NCBI RefSeq assembly: GCF_018401815.1
Contig: NZ_JAGYKG010000005.1
Span: forward strand, 62,001 to 126,000
DNA from: Nonlabens sp.
GTDB lineage: Bacteria; Bacteroidota; Bacteroidia; Flavobacteriales; Flavobacteriaceae
Length of the DNA stretch: 64,000 bases
Reading direction: 5' to 3'
In this document: positions 27,535 through 36,489 of the stretch, in pieces
How positions within the stretch are numbered: the stretch's first letter is position 1
Layout of the letters: every line of letters begins with the position of its first letter
The notes under the pieces: generated by a model
What the model was told of the DNA's origin: nothing
Databases searched by the model: none
The model's input: the letters and a program-made list of their open reading frames with translations, nothing else
Made by a program: the position numbers and the translations under genes

Positions 27535-28536
27535 ATGAAAAAAGAGAAAGTAACCTTAAAGCAGTTGGCAGATTTGTTGAACTATTCGATTTCGACAATT
27601 TCGAAAGCTTTAAATAATAGTGAAGAAATAAATAGTCATACAAAGCTAAAAATTATAGATGCCGCCAAAAGCATGGGCTATAAAATTGCTCATACCTCTT
27701 TATCTACTTATAAGACAATAGTTGTGATGATTCCAGATATAAGGAATGATTTTTTCGCACAGGTTTTAAATGGATTAGAAGATGCAGCTAGGGAGCACAA
27801 CTTTAAGATCATTACGGGTTTTTCTAATGAATCCTATGATCAAGAAGTCGCTTATTTAGCAGCTTTAAAAAAGGAATCTGTTGATGGTTTTATAATAGCT
27901 GCGGCAAGAGAAACCCAACAGATTAAAAAATATGATCATTTTGAAGAGCTCATAAAATTAGGGTTTCCCTTAGTTATGTTTGACCGTGTTATCGATGAGT
28001 TGGAATGCGATAAAATAGTTAACGACGATTACCAATCAGGAGGCAGGGCTTTTGATTCCTTGATAGAAAGTGGTGATAGAACGATTTGTATGGCAAGCAC
28101 TATTAGTTGGTTAAGTGTAGGTCAGTTAAGAGAAAAGGGGATTAGAGCAAGTGTAGAAAAAAGTGAAAATGTCAACTTTCAAGTAATTTCTGCGTCTGAT
28201 GAAGAGGAATATGCTATAAAGATTGAAAAAGCTCTGAAAATGGACGGAATTCAATCTATCATCGCGCTAGATCAAATCGCTGGAGTATTGGCATTAAATA
28301 AAGCACATGAATTGCAAATTAAAATACCAGAAGAATTACAACTTATATGCTATTCTGATGGACTTTTGTCTAATTATTCCTTTCCAAAAATGTCTGTTAT
28401 TGATCAACATGCAAGCGAAATAGGGAAAAAGTCTTTTGTCCGGATGTTCCATCTTATTAATAATACCGATAAAATAAAGGTAACCCGTATTCACACCTTA
28501 AAATCGTCACTTATCAAAAGAGGAACCACTAGATAA
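27535..28536 (+). CDS. LacI-family transcriptional regulator
   Basis: This 333-residue regulator has the LacI helix-turn-helix at the N-terminus (TLKQLADLLNYSISTISKAL, residues 7-26) with the following hinge NSHTKLKIIDAAKSMGYKI, and a periplasmic-binding-protein-like sugar domain (VVMIPDIRNDFFAQVLNGLE onward). Members usually repress or activate carbohydrate genes in response to a sugar. Here no sugar-use genes are adjacent: upstream lies decayed DNA and downstream a tRNA on the other strand, so its targets are elsewhere or have been lost. Confidence 0.93.
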   Translation: MKKEKVTLKQLADLLNYSISTISKALNNSEEINSHTKLKIIDAAKSMGYKIAHTSLSTYKTIVVMIPDIRNDFFAQVLNGLEDAAREHNFKIITGFSNESYDQEVAYLAALKKESVDGFIIAAARETQQIKKYDHFEELIKLGFPLVMFDRVIDELECDKIVNDDYQSGGRAFDSLIESGDRTICMASTISWLSVGQLREKGIRASVEKSENVNFQVISASDEEEYAIKIEKALKMDGIQSIIALDQIAGVLALNKAHELQIKIPEELQLICYSDGLLSNYSFPKMSVIDQHASEIGKKSFVRMFHLINNTDKIKVTRIHTLKSSLIKRGTTR

Positions 28537-28541
28537 TAAAA

Positions 28542-28567
28542 AAAGCCCTTACTAGAGTAAGAGCTTT
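28542..28567. terminator. Terminator between LacI-type gene and tRNA(CAT)
   Basis: AAAGCCCTTACT and AGTAAGAGCTTT form a 12-bp stem with one mismatch and a 2-base loop; on the minus strand it is followed by a T7 run, so it serves the tRNA. Confidence 0.75.
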
Positions 28568-28568
28568 G

Positions 28569-28642
<74 letters not shown>

Positions 28643-28790
28643 ATTTATTGGTAATGCACTTTATCGCTAAGCGGCTGCAAATATACATTTATTTATATTT
28701 TCATTCCAAACCTTACTCATTATTAATTTTGATTAATTTTCTTTTTTCAAGAATGAAATTATAACCTATATTGCCATAAAAGTTTATTAA

Positions 28791-29180
28791 ATGCAAGACC
28801 CAATCAAATTTGATCTTGAATTTCCAATTCAAGCATCACCGTCTTTGTTGTACCAACATATTGCAACGCCTTCTGGAATGTCGGAGTGGTTTGCTGATAA
28901 CGTAAACAGTCGTGGCGAATATTTCCGATTTATTTGGAATGGTCAGGAAGAAAAAGCAAAGATCCTTAAACGTGTTTCTGGTGAAAGAGCTCGTTTTCAA
29001 TGGGATTATGACGAGGATACCAAAAAATATTTTGAAATCAGAATTCAAGTAGATGAAATCACTAAGGATGTTTCTTTAATGATTTCAGACTTTGGTGATG
29101 ATGAAGATGAGGTCGAAGAGCAAAAAATGTTTTGGGAAAACCAAATAGCGGAGCTAAAGAAAGTCTTAGGGTCTAGATAA
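28791..29180 (+). CDS. START-like domain protein
   Basis: This 129-residue cytoplasmic protein matches the small START/AHSA1-like fold family found across Bacteroidota: DLEFPIQASPSLLYQHIATPSGMSEWFADNV at the N-terminus, strand-rich middle, and a long C-terminal helix (EEQKMFWENQIAELKKVLGS) that closes the hydrophobic pocket. No enzymatic residues are known. It is 50 bases upstream of the aminotransferase gene on the same strand, with a short GC-rich repeat (GAGCCCTG...CAGGGCT) between them. Confidence 0.85.
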   Translation: MQDPIKFDLEFPIQASPSLLYQHIATPSGMSEWFADNVNSRGEYFRFIWNGQEEKAKILKRVSGERARFQWDYDEDTKKYFEIRIQVDEITKDVSLMISDFGDDEDEVEEQKMFWENQIAELKKVLGSR

Positions 29181-29230
29181 TGCCCTAATTAATATATAAC
29201 TTTGAGCCCTGAATTTACAGGGCTTTTTAT

Positions 29231-30067
29231 ATGGTAATAATCAATAGAGAATTTTTAGAAGAACAAAATGCTGTTATCCCTTATGATAATAGAGGAACCT
29301 TTTATGGCGATGGTGTTTTTGAAACCTTGAGGTGTTTTAATGCTAAATCATTACTTTTTGAAGAACATTATTTTAGATTAATGTCTAGTATGCGCATATT
29401 ACGCATGGATATCCCCGCATTTTTCACACCTGAATTTCTAGAGGACAGTATACTGGAGCTGCTTTCTAAGAATGATTTACATAAAAATCACGCCAGGATA
29501 AGAATTAGTGTTTGGAGAAAATCAGGTGGTTGGTATGCACCAAATGATTTGTCTGTAAATTATTCCATCTCCTGTTCTTTGCTGGAGGGTGCCTTTAGTA
29601 ATGTATCTAAGAAAGAAATTGATTTGTTTAAAGATCATTTTGTTTACGCCTCAATGTTGAGCACTTTAAAAACGACCAATAAAGCAGTCAATGTTTTAGC
29701 TGGTATTTATGCTAGCGAAAATGAGTATGATGATTTATTATTGCTCAATCAAAATAAGATGGTGGTTGAAGCTATTTCGGGCAACCTCTTTTTAAGAAAT
29801 GGTGACCAGATAAAAACCCCACCAATTGATGATGGTTGTTTGAACGGTATTATGAGAACCTATATTATTAACCAACTTAAAAAAATGCTCAACTACCACA
29901 TTGTCGAAGAAACCATCACGCCATTTGAATTACAAAGAGCCGATGAAATCTTTACTACCAATATGATTAAAGGAGTTCAAAGTATTACTCAATACCGCAA
30001 AAAGAGCTACACTAAAGAAACAGCAAACGAGTTGATAGCGTTACTTAACGAAAGCTTTTTTGACTAG
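29231..30067 (+). CDS. Class IV aminotransferase (fold type IV PLP enzyme)
   Basis: This 278-residue enzyme belongs to the branched-chain aminotransferase / aminodeoxychorismate lyase / D-amino acid transaminase group. Motifs seen: N-terminal RGTFYGDGVFETLRCFN, phosphate-binding STLKTTNKAVNVLAG with the PLP-lysine likely Lys in this block or the adjacent YAS-M-LSTLK, and the C-terminal EIFTTNMIKGVQSI. The substrate cannot be told from sequence alone; a pabC-like role in folate synthesis is possible. Its stop overlaps the convergent yqgE stop by four bases. Confidence 0.88.
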   Translation: MVIINREFLEEQNAVIPYDNRGTFYGDGVFETLRCFNAKSLLFEEHYFRLMSSMRILRMDIPAFFTPEFLEDSILELLSKNDLHKNHARIRISVWRKSGGWYAPNDLSVNYSISCSLLEGAFSNVSKKEIDLFKDHFVYASMLSTLKTTNKAVNVLAGIYASENEYDDLLLLNQNKMVVEAISGNLFLRNGDQIKTPPIDDGCLNGIMRTYIINQLKKMLNYHIVEETITPFELQRADEIFTTNMIKGVQSITQYRKKSYTKETANELIALLNESFFD

Positions 30068-30624
30068 TTGGAAGAAGGGTTTTCTGGAGCGTTAGACCAT
30101 AACTCATAATTACCTCCAAGATGTTTCATCTTTTTTTTCCAAATATCCTGCATGCTATTGGACAAAAGGTTTTTGCTATCGGTGTTTTCTACCACAACCC
30201 AAGAATTAGAATTTAATTCCTCCTCTAATTGTTGGCGTTCCCATCCTGAATATCCTAAAAAGAATTTAATTTCTCCACTTGTAATGGTTCCTTTCTTGAG
30301 TAAATCACTTACCGCGTCAAAATCACCACCCCAATAAATACCGTCTTCAATCAATAAAGAGCCTGGAATGAGGTCTGGAATATTGTGAAGAAAGTAAAGA
30401 TTGTCGGTTTCTACAGGTCCACCTTGGTATACTTCTAATTGTAAGTTGATTTCTGGTATTAATTGATCAAGAGTACAGTTTAGCAGCTTGTTGAGTATAA
30501 AACCTACAACTCCCTCCTTATTAGATTCAGTGAGTAAAATCACCGAACGTGAGAAGGAATCATCTCCTATTATAGATGGTTCAGAAACTAAAAGAGTTCC
30601 CTTATCTGGTGCTATATGTTTCAT
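30064..30624 (-). CDS. YqgE/AlgH family protein
   Basis: A 186-residue member of the YqgE/AlgH family (DUF179): GTLLVSEPSIIGDDSFSRSVILLTE near the N-terminus, GFILNKLL, YQGGPVETDNLYFLH and FFLGYSGWERQQLEEEL. The fold is known, the molecular role is not; AlgH was named for effects on alginate regulation in Pseudomonas. Cytoplasmic, no signal peptide. It converges on the aminotransferase gene with a four-base overlap. Confidence 0.95.
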   Translation of the reverse strand: MKHIAPDKGTLLVSEPSIIGDDSFSRSVILLTESNKEGVVGFILNKLLNCTLDQLIPEINLQLEVYQGGPVETDNLYFLHNIPDLIPGSLLIEDGIYWGGDFDAVSDLLKKGTITSGEIKFFLGYSGWERQQLEEELNSNSWVVVENTDSKNLLSNSMQDIWKKKMKHLGGNYELWSNAPENPSSN

Positions 30625-30723
30625 GGAAAAATCTTCAACCCTTAAACTTAGTAAAAATTAATGAGTAGCCCACTAGTTTTTATGAAATAGGATAAAAATC
30701 AAACAAAATACCTCCTGCACCGA

Positions 30724-30764
30724 ATAAAAAAAGTCCCAATCTTAAACGTGTTAAATTGGGACTT
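30724..30764 (-). terminator. Terminator after the HU gene
   Basis: AAGTCCCAAT (30731-30740) pairs with ATTGGGACTT (30755-30764); on the minus strand it is followed by a T run (complement of 30726-30732). Confidence 0.85.
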
Positions 30765-30788
30765 CTAAATAGTGAAAACTAATCTAAA

Positions 30789-31061
30789 TTAGTTAACAGC
30801 TTTTTGTAAATCGCTACCTGCTTTGAATTTTACAACTTTTTTTGCAGCAATTTTAATGGTCTTACCAGTTTGTGGATTTCTACCTTCACGGGCAGCTCTT
30901 TTAGAAACTGAGAAAGATCCGAAACCTACTAGAGATACTCTATCTCCTTTTTTAAGAGAACCTTCTACATTTCCTAAGAAAGATTCTAGTGCTTTTTTAG
31001 CTGCTGCTTTTGAAATACCAGCGTGCTCTGCCATTCCTTCGATTAAATCTGTTTTGTTCAT
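30789..31061 (-). CDS. hup: HU-type DNA-binding protein
   Basis: This 90-residue histone-like protein begins [20 protein letters not shown] and has the HU signature [21 protein letters not shown] (positions 46-66) followed by [14 protein letters not shown]. It bends and compacts DNA. The start is set at the ATG at 31061 because it fits the family's N-terminus exactly, and the longer frame to 31103 would begin inside the promoter box at 31103-31110. Confidence 0.97.
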   Translation of the reverse strand: MNKTDLIEGMAEHAGISKAAAKKALESFLGNVEGSLKKGDRVSLVGFGSFSVSKRAAREGRNPQTGKTIKIAAKKVVKFKAGSDLQKAVN

Positions 31062-31102
31062 AATTGAATTTAAATTAATGTTGGTTAAACTAAAACGTCC
31101 CA

Positions 31103-31110
31103 CAAATTTA
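31103..31110 (-). promoter_or_regulatory. Promoter of the HU gene (-7 box, with -33 TTG)
   Basis: TAAATTTG on the minus strand, preceded 19 bases upstream by TTG (in CCTTGCG at about 31130-31132). This is the best full two-part Bacteroidota promoter in the window. The leader would be about 40 bases. Confidence 0.7.
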
Positions 31111-31187
31111 TACGGAATATGCGACCACGCAAGGATTACAGCGTAAATCTCAACAATTTGTTCATAAAACCAATAAATTGTTAATAA

Positions 31188-32168
31188 CTATAGGCGTTTT
31201 AAGGCGGTTTCCCCTAAGGCCTTGCCAAATCTAGCTTCTCGAGCAAAGGTATATCCGTTTAAAAGATCTTTTACATTCATACGTTTTTTATTAGGTAGCT
31301 GTATTTCTTGAATTTCAATCATATCTTCAGCACAAGCCACTAATATTTGATTGTTTTCTAATACCAAACTACCTGGTGTCATCTTATGCGACTTTTCAAC
31401 AACCTTACTTTTATGAATTTTTACATCTATGTTTTTTTCATTAAACAACACCGCTTTTGCTACTGGGTAAGGATACAACCCGCGGATCAACGCATCGACG
31501 GTTACAGCAGGTTTATTAAAATCTATAAAAGTATTTTCATTGGTAAGTTTTGGTGCTTCTTTTAAATGAGGGTGATTCTTTTGAATTGTCGTGGTTACGG
31601 TTCCAGCGGCGATCGCATCAACTGTTTTTAAGGTGAGCTGGGCTCCCATATTCATCAGTCTGTTATAAAGAGTTCCTGCGTTCTCTAATGGAGCTATAAG
31701 AGTTTCACGAGTAGCTATAATGGCACCAGTATCAATTTTTTCATCTATAAAAAAAGTAGATACCCCTGTTTGCTTTTCTTGATTAATAATCACCCAATTA
31801 ATAGGGGCAGCTCCTCTGTACTGTGGTAAAAGGCTTGCGTGAAGGTTAAAGGTGCCCATAGGAGGCATTTTCCATACGGCTTTGGGAAGCATTCTAAAGG
31901 CTACTACTACTTGGACATCGGCCTTGAAAGAAGCAAGTTCTTTTAAGAAGTCTGCGGCTTTCAAGTTATGGGGTTGTAAAACGGGTAGCCCATGTGTTAC
32001 TGCATACTTTTTGACATCACTTTCATTTATTTTCCTTCCTCTTCCCGCCGGTTTGTCTGGAACAGTTACCACAGCTACTATTTCATGTGGCGACTCTTGT
32101 AGGGCCTGTAATACACCTGTGGCAAATTCTGGCGTACCAAAGAATACAATTTTTAAAGACTTATTCAT
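31188..32168 (-). CDS. fmt: Methionyl-tRNA formyltransferase
   Basis: This 326-residue enzyme formylates initiator Met-tRNA using 10-formyl-tetrahydrofolate. The N-terminal domain carries FFGTPEFATGVLQAL, the catalytic NLHASLLPQYRGAAPINW (Asn and His of the active site) and DTGAII; the C-terminal OB-like domain starts near residue 205 and includes KIHKSKVV and QLPNKKRMNVKDLLNGY. Length is normal. Its start overlaps the recQ stop by 8 bases, so it is the downstream gene of a recQ-fmt unit. Confidence 0.97.
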   Translation of the reverse strand: MNKSLKIVFFGTPEFATGVLQALQESPHEIVAVVTVPDKPAGRGRKINESDVKKYAVTHGLPVLQPHNLKAADFLKELASFKADVQVVVAFRMLPKAVWKMPPMGTFNLHASLLPQYRGAAPINWVIINQEKQTGVSTFFIDEKIDTGAIIATRETLIAPLENAGTLYNRLMNMGAQLTLKTVDAIAAGTVTTTIQKNHPHLKEAPKLTNENTFIDFNKPAVTVDALIRGLYPYPVAKAVLFNEKNIDVKIHKSKVVEKSHKMTPGSLVLENNQILVACAEDMIEIQEIQLPNKKRMNVKDLLNGYTFAREARFGKALGETALKRL

Positions 32169-34044
32169 TGATCTTATATTTATTATGGCTAGTTAAAATA
32201 ACTTTTCCTTGTTCTAGTAATGATTTGAGTAGTGTAATTACGACATCTTTATCTTTTTTAAGTTCTTGACAGATCTCTTGAGCATTAAGGGGTCGTTTGT
32301 GTAAGGCGATTAGGATTTCTTCTGAAGAAATGCGTGAGACTACTTGACTGCAATTACTGCAATTACCACAATCAAGTAATGTTTTTTCGTCAAAATACTC
32401 CAATAACATCCTATTGATACATGTGGTTGTATTGGTTACCAGTTGTACTAGCGATTTTAATTTATGGTGTTTTAAGGCATTCTGACGTTCTAATTCTCTC
32501 GAGAATCTATTGATGGTCCGATCGTCATCTCTAGGAGTTAAATAGGTAATTTGTAAATCTGTATGGGTAATACCGGCTTCTATTAGGTCTTGATCGTGAA
32601 GCAACTGTAAGGTATTAATTACTTCTTCTTCACTAGTATTACTTCTTGTAGCAATTAAAGCCGTATTGATTTGCAGCACGTGATTTTTACTACTTCCATA
32701 GCTGCGCAATATGGCTTGAATAATGGCGTTAACCTCCGGTTTGTTGTGGGTAAAAGAAAGAATTCTTGTACTGCTTTCGCGAAAGCTCACACTACATCGT
32801 CTGTGATATCCTTGAGAAAGACTTATAACACTAAACCTGTCTAAGGTATTAAGAGCACTATAAGCTTGCATACCGTTAAGTTGATAAGTTGCGCAAAATT
32901 TTGCAAAGGAAAGAGAATAGGTTTGCTCTTCACCTTCACCGAGGGCTATTCTCAAATAATTTGATAATTTGCGATAGATGAATTTTAGATCATCGGCAGT
33001 AGGTTGGGATTTTACGAATTGATTATATGCGTGTTCAATATCGTTTTGATTGTATATAAAACAAGCAATACTTTCCTGACCATCTCGACCTGCTCTTCCG
33101 GTTTCTTGATAGTAACTTTCAATACTATCGGGTAACTGCATATGAACTACACTTCGCACATCTGGCTTATCGATTCCCATACCAAATGCGTTAGTAGCTA
33201 CCATTACTTGAAGTTTATTATTCATCCAAGATTGCGCAGTATTGGATCTCATCTTATTGGAAAGCCCGCCGTGATAGAATCCTGCTGTAATTTGATCATG
33301 TTGAAGATCTAAGGTAAACGCTACAGCATTCTTTCTACTCCTAACATAGGTAATGCTGCTGCCACGTTGGACCGTATAAAAATGCCGTAGGGCTTCTCTT
33401 TTATCTCCAGTATTTTTTATTTGATAATGAATATTAGAACGCTCATAACTGGATTGGAAGACCAAAGCGTTATCTAGTTCTAAAACGGTCTTGATGTCAT
33501 TTTGCACTGCTTTTGTAGCTGTTGCCGTCACCGCGATAATTGGGACTTTCGGATGTAATTCTTTTAAGGTGATGATTTGCCGGTACGCTGGTCTAAAATC
33601 ATGCCCCCATTCACTGATGCAATGCGCTTCATCAATGGCAATAAGATTGACATTCATTTTGAGGATACGTTCTTTTACCAATGCTTGTTGTAAACGCTCT
33701 GGGCTCAGATATAGGAAATCATAATTTCCATAAATACAATTATCCAAAACATCATCGAGTTCTTGATAGGAAATTCCGCCGGTGATCCCTACCGCTTTAA
33801 TATTCTTCTTTTTAAGTTGATCGACTTGATCCTTAATCAACGCTACTAGCGGGGATATGACAATGCATATACCAGGAAGTTGTATGCCCGGAATTTGATA
33901 ACAGACCGATTTCCCTCCACCTGTTGGCAATAAGGCGAGAGTATCTTTACCTTTCAATACATTGGAAATAATTTCCTGTTGTAAAGGTCTAAATTTTTTA
34001 AAACCATAAACGGTTGTTAATATGTCTAAGGATTTAGTTATCAA
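32161..34044 (-). CDS. recQ: ATP-dependent DNA helicase RecQ (short form without HRDC)
   Basis: A 627-residue superfamily 2 helicase: Walker A LLPTGGGKSVCYQIP, DEAH box AIDEAHCISEWGHDFRPAY, motif VI QETGRAGRDGQ, a zinc-binding cysteine set (CINRMLLEYFDEKTLLDCGNCSNC, positions about 545-568), and a C-terminal winged-helix segment. The HRDC domain found at the C-terminus of E. coli RecQ is absent, which is common for this Bacteroidota form. It unwinds DNA in repair and recombination. A shortened 14-bp palindrome copy is embedded and reads SFRES. Confidence 0.96.
   Translation of the reverse strand: MITKSLDILTTVYGFKKFRPLQQEIISNVLKGKDTLALLPTGGGKSVCYQIPGIQLPGICIVISPLVALIKDQVDQLKKKNIKAVGITGGISYQELDDVLDNCIYGNYDFLYLSPERLQQALVKERILKMNVNLIAIDEAHCISEWGHDFRPAYRQIITLKELHPKVPIIAVTATATKAVQNDIKTVLELDNALVFQSSYERSNIHYQIKNTGDKREALRHFYTVQRGSSITYVRSRKNAVAFTLDLQHDQITAGFYHGGLSNKMRSNTAQSWMNNKLQVMVATNAFGMGIDKPDVRSVVHMQLPDSIESYYQETGRAGRDGQESIACFIYNQNDIEHAYNQFVKSQPTADDLKFIYRKLSNYLRIALGEGEEQTYSLSFAKFCATYQLNGMQAYSALNTLDRFSVISLSQGYHRRCSVSFRESSTRILSFTHNKPEVNAIIQAILRSYGSSKNHVLQINTALIATRSNTSEEEVINTLQLLHDQDLIEAGITHTDLQITYLTPRDDDRTINRFSRELERQNALKHHKLKSLVQLVTNTTTCINRMLLEYFDEKTLLDCGNCSNCSQVVSRISSEEILIALHKRPLNAQEICQELKKDKDVVITLLKSLLEQGKVILTSHNKYKINE
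32773..32786. repeat. Palindromic repeat copy 7 (inside recQ, 14-bp core)
   Basis: GCTTTCGCGAAAGC, the core without the outer C/G pair; encodes FRES in SFRESS. Confidence 0.9.
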
Positions 34045-34046
34045 TA

Positions 34047-34574
34047 TTATATTCGATCGTTAATAAAAGTAAGACGCTTTTTTATATCAAATTTAGGAAC
34101 CTTGATAAGAGTATAGCCTAGGTTACTGTAAAAGCTATGGAGTATATCTCCTAAAATTACTGCTTGTTCATAAGTTTCATAACGCTCGCGGTCGCTTTTA
34201 TATATTTCTTTCCAAGGAGGTAAAAAGAATACCTGATCGTATTGGTGTTCTTCACTGGCCTTAATAAACGCTGCAGGGATTTCATCACCTGTAAATACAT
34301 GATAGGCGGGTACGTCAGGAATACCTCTGTCATAAAAATGAATTCCTTCTGTAGCCATCTTGAATTGTAAAATACGACCAGCAAGCAATTCCTGGCTAAA
34401 AGCAAAGGGATCGGTTAGAAAAAGTTGTTGTATACCATCTTTTTGTGCTTGAGCGGTTACTTCCCTGGAGATTTCGTGATGTACGTTAAAGCCTTTGTTT
34501 TCTATAGCTCTAAGAATACTAGTTTTTCCCGATCCAGGACCACCGATGATTAAAATTCTTTTGAGTTTTTCCAT
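34047..34574 (-). CDS. Small P-loop ATPase (AAA_28 / NadR-like)
   Basis: A 175-residue P-loop protein with Walker A IGGPGSGKTSIL (residues 10-21), a Walker-B-like FYDRGIPDVPAY segment containing Asp, and a DRERYETYEQAV tail typical of the AAA_28 family, which is related to kinase-type NTPases. Substrate unknown. It ends 2 bases before the recQ start and is probably the first gene of an ATPase-recQ-fmt operon, divergent from the DUF493 gene. Confidence 0.85.
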   Translation of the reverse strand: MEKLKRILIIGGPGSGKTSILRAIENKGFNVHHEISREVTAQAQKDGIQQLFLTDPFAFSQELLAGRILQFKMATEGIHFYDRGIPDVPAYHVFTGDEIPAAFIKASEEHQYDQVFFLPPWKEIYKSDRERYETYEQAVILGDILHSFYSNLGYTLIKVPKFDIKKRLTFINDRI

Positions 34575-34625
34575 AATCCTACAAAATAACTAAATCTAGG
34601 AATAGCAATCGAGAGTATCATGAAT

Positions 34626-34633
34626 TATATTTG
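34626..34633 (+). promoter_or_regulatory. -7 box for the DUF493 gene
   Basis: TATATTTG, 10 bases before the ATG at 34644; it lies inside the upstream extension of the frame and so excludes the earlier ATG at 34620. Confidence 0.65.
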
Positions 34634-34643
34634 CAACTATATT

Positions 34644-34931
34644 ATGGAAAATAAAAATTCAGAAGACTTTTATGCAAAACTAAAGATTCAACTGGCAGAC
34701 ACTAGTTTATGGCCATCTAAGTATTTGTATAAGTTTATCGTACCCACGCAAGGAACACAAATCTCAGAAATTGAAACAATTTTTGACAACACAGGTGCGG
34801 TAATAACAACAAAAGAATCCAGTAAAGGAACCTATACGAGTGTTTCAATTGTAGTGAATATGAAAAATCCTGATAGCGTGATCACAAAATACAAGGAAGT
34901 CGGTAAAGTTAAAGGAGTTATCTCTCTTTAA
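34644..34931 (+). CDS. DUF493 family protein
   Basis: A 95-residue protein of the DUF493 (YbeD-like) family: ferredoxin-like fold with WPSKYLYKFIVPTQGTQ and the YTSVSIVVNMKNPDSVITKYKEVGKVKGV half. E. coli YbeD is similar in fold to ACT-type regulatory domains; the role is unknown. The start is the ATG at 34644 (MENKNSEDFYAK) because the promoter box lies just upstream. Confidence 0.88.
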   Translation: MENKNSEDFYAKLKIQLADTSLWPSKYLYKFIVPTQGTQISEIETIFDNTGAVITTKESSKGTYTSVSIVVNMKNPDSVITKYKEVGKVKGVISL

Positions 34932-34992
34932 TAGATTATTTATTCTATTTTGTGTATTTTGCAACACTTCACATTAAGTAATACTTTTCAAT

Positions 34993-35670
34993 TTGATATC
35001 ATCATTAGAATACAATACAGAGCGCAATCAGCTTGTTATACCTGAATATGGAAGACATATTCAAAAATTAGTAGAACATTGTAGAGCCTTAGAGACTAGG
35101 GAAGAGCGCAATAAAATGGCTACTGCTATTATTGGTGTAATGGGTAATCTCAATCCACATTTAAGGGATGTTGCTGACTTTCAGCACAAGTTGTGGGATC
35201 AATTATTTGTTATCGCAAATTTTGATTTAGATGTAGATTCCCCATATCCAATACCTAATAAAGAAGAGCTTGCTGCCAGGCCGGTTAGAATGTCCTACCC
35301 TCAAAAACGACCTCGTTACCGATTTTATGGTAATAACATTCAGGGAATGATTAACGTGGCTCTAGGATGGGAAAAAGGAGAGAAAAGAGAAGCCTTGACT
35401 TATATCATTGCAAATCACATGAAAAAATCGTTTTTAAATTGGAACAAAGATTCCGTAGATGATTCGGTTATTTTTAAGCATCTCTTTGAATTAAGCGAAG
35501 GTGAGATCAATCTTGCAGCAAAAGAAGAAGATCTTTTAGAGTCCAAAGCTTTGATTTATCCCAATACAAGTACCCTGCGCTCTAATACCAACAGCAATAA
35601 ACGTCAGCATGGTAAAAAGAATCCTAGAAGTGGCAGCACTAATAATAGCAATCGAAGAAGAAGAAATTAA
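34993..35670 (+). CDS. DUF4290 family protein, probable TTG start
   Basis: This 225-residue protein matches the Bacteroidota DUF4290 family (YNTERNQLVIPEYGRHIQKLVEHC, HLRDVADFQHKLWDQLF, MINVALGWEKGEKREALTYIIANHMKKS), with a basic, Asn/Ser-rich tail (NSNKRQHGKKNPRSGSTNNSNRRRRN) suited to nucleic acid or acidic partners. No ATG exists upstream in frame before a stop at 34975; TTG at 34993 gives the family N-terminus, so TTG is the likely start. Function unknown. Confidence 0.85.
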   Translation: MISSLEYNTERNQLVIPEYGRHIQKLVEHCRALETREERNKMATAIIGVMGNLNPHLRDVADFQHKLWDQLFVIANFDLDVDSPYPIPNKEELAARPVRMSYPQKRPRYRFYGNNIQGMINVALGWEKGEKREALTYIIANHMKKSFLNWNKDSVDDSVIFKHLFELSEGEINLAAKEEDLLESKALIYPNTSTLRSNTNSNKRQHGKKNPRSGSTNNSNRRRRN

Positions 35671-35689
35671 GTCGTTTACTTAATTTAAT

Positions 35690-35729
35690 AAATAAAGCCC
35701 CATTTAATAATTTAAACGGGGCTTTATTT
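35690..35729. terminator. Bidirectional terminator between DUF4290 and dps
   Basis: AAATAAAGCCCC (35690-35701) and GGGGCTTTATTT (35718-35729), a perfect 12-bp stem between convergent genes. Confidence 0.85.
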
Positions 35730-35746
35730 GTTTATAGGTATTCTGT

Positions 35747-36238
35747 TTAGATCGATCTTCTAGTGTCTTCAGAGTTCATTCTCCAAGCATCTAGCATCCA
35801 CGTCGTTGTTTCAAGTTCTCTTATATATGCTCCAATTAAATCAATAGTTCCCTCGTCTTTACATTCTCCTGCAGTCGCTACAACTTTTGACATTTGACTA
35901 AGAATGCTTCCGTGGTCTCTTATCAAATTATTAACCATTTCTATATCAGATAACTCTGACTTGCTTTCCTTTAAATTAGAAAGTTTTAAATAATCACTAT
36001 AATTTGAGGTAGGCTGGAACCTAAGAGTTAGAATGCGCTCTGCGATTTCGTCAATTTTTATGATGGCATCGTTGTACATTTCTTCAAATTTAACATGTAA
36101 ATCAAAGAACGACCTTCCTACAATGTTCCAATGGTAATTTCTTAATTTTTGGTAGTATAAATGGTAGTCAGCTAATAACACATTAAGTTCTTTACTAGTG
36201 TGTTTTGCTTTTTCTAAATCAAAGTTGAGGTAATTCAT
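35747..36238 (-). CDS. dps: Dps-family ferritin-like DNA protection protein
   Basis: This 163-residue protein has the Dps hallmark ferroxidase segment YYQKLRNYHWNIVGRSFFDLHVKFEEMYNDA (His and Glu/Asp ligands at the subunit interface) and DEIAERILTLRFQP, with four predicted helices. Dps dodecamers store iron and protect DNA from peroxide. The length is normal. Confidence 0.95.
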   Translation of the reverse strand: MNYLNFDLEKAKHTSKELNVLLADYHLYYQKLRNYHWNIVGRSFFDLHVKFEEMYNDAIIKIDEIAERILTLRFQPTSNYSDYLKLSNLKESKSELSDIEMVNNLIRDHGSILSQMSKVVATAGECKDEGTIDLIGAYIRELETTTWMLDAWRMNSEDTRRSI

Positions 36239-36489
36239 TATTTTTATTTTTATCGTTTGTTGTTACTTGTTTGTGGTATCTATGCTAACTTTTCTGTGCC
36301 CAACGGCGCTGTTTCCATAACTCACTAAGGGTGGTTCTTTTGGCTTTCTTTCCCATTTCTTTTCTATGTTCTCAAGATAATCATATAAAGTACTTCACTT
36401 TAAGAAATTGAAGTTAAACTGTGTTTATAATATCATAAATCAATAGAATAAATCTATATCTAGCATAAATCTATATAGCTATTGGGTAA
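36239..36489. other. Intergenic region upstream of dps and downstream of DUF1853
   Basis: AT-rich, no ORF of note; a dps promoter should be here but no exact TAnnTTTG box was fixed. Confidence 0.4.
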
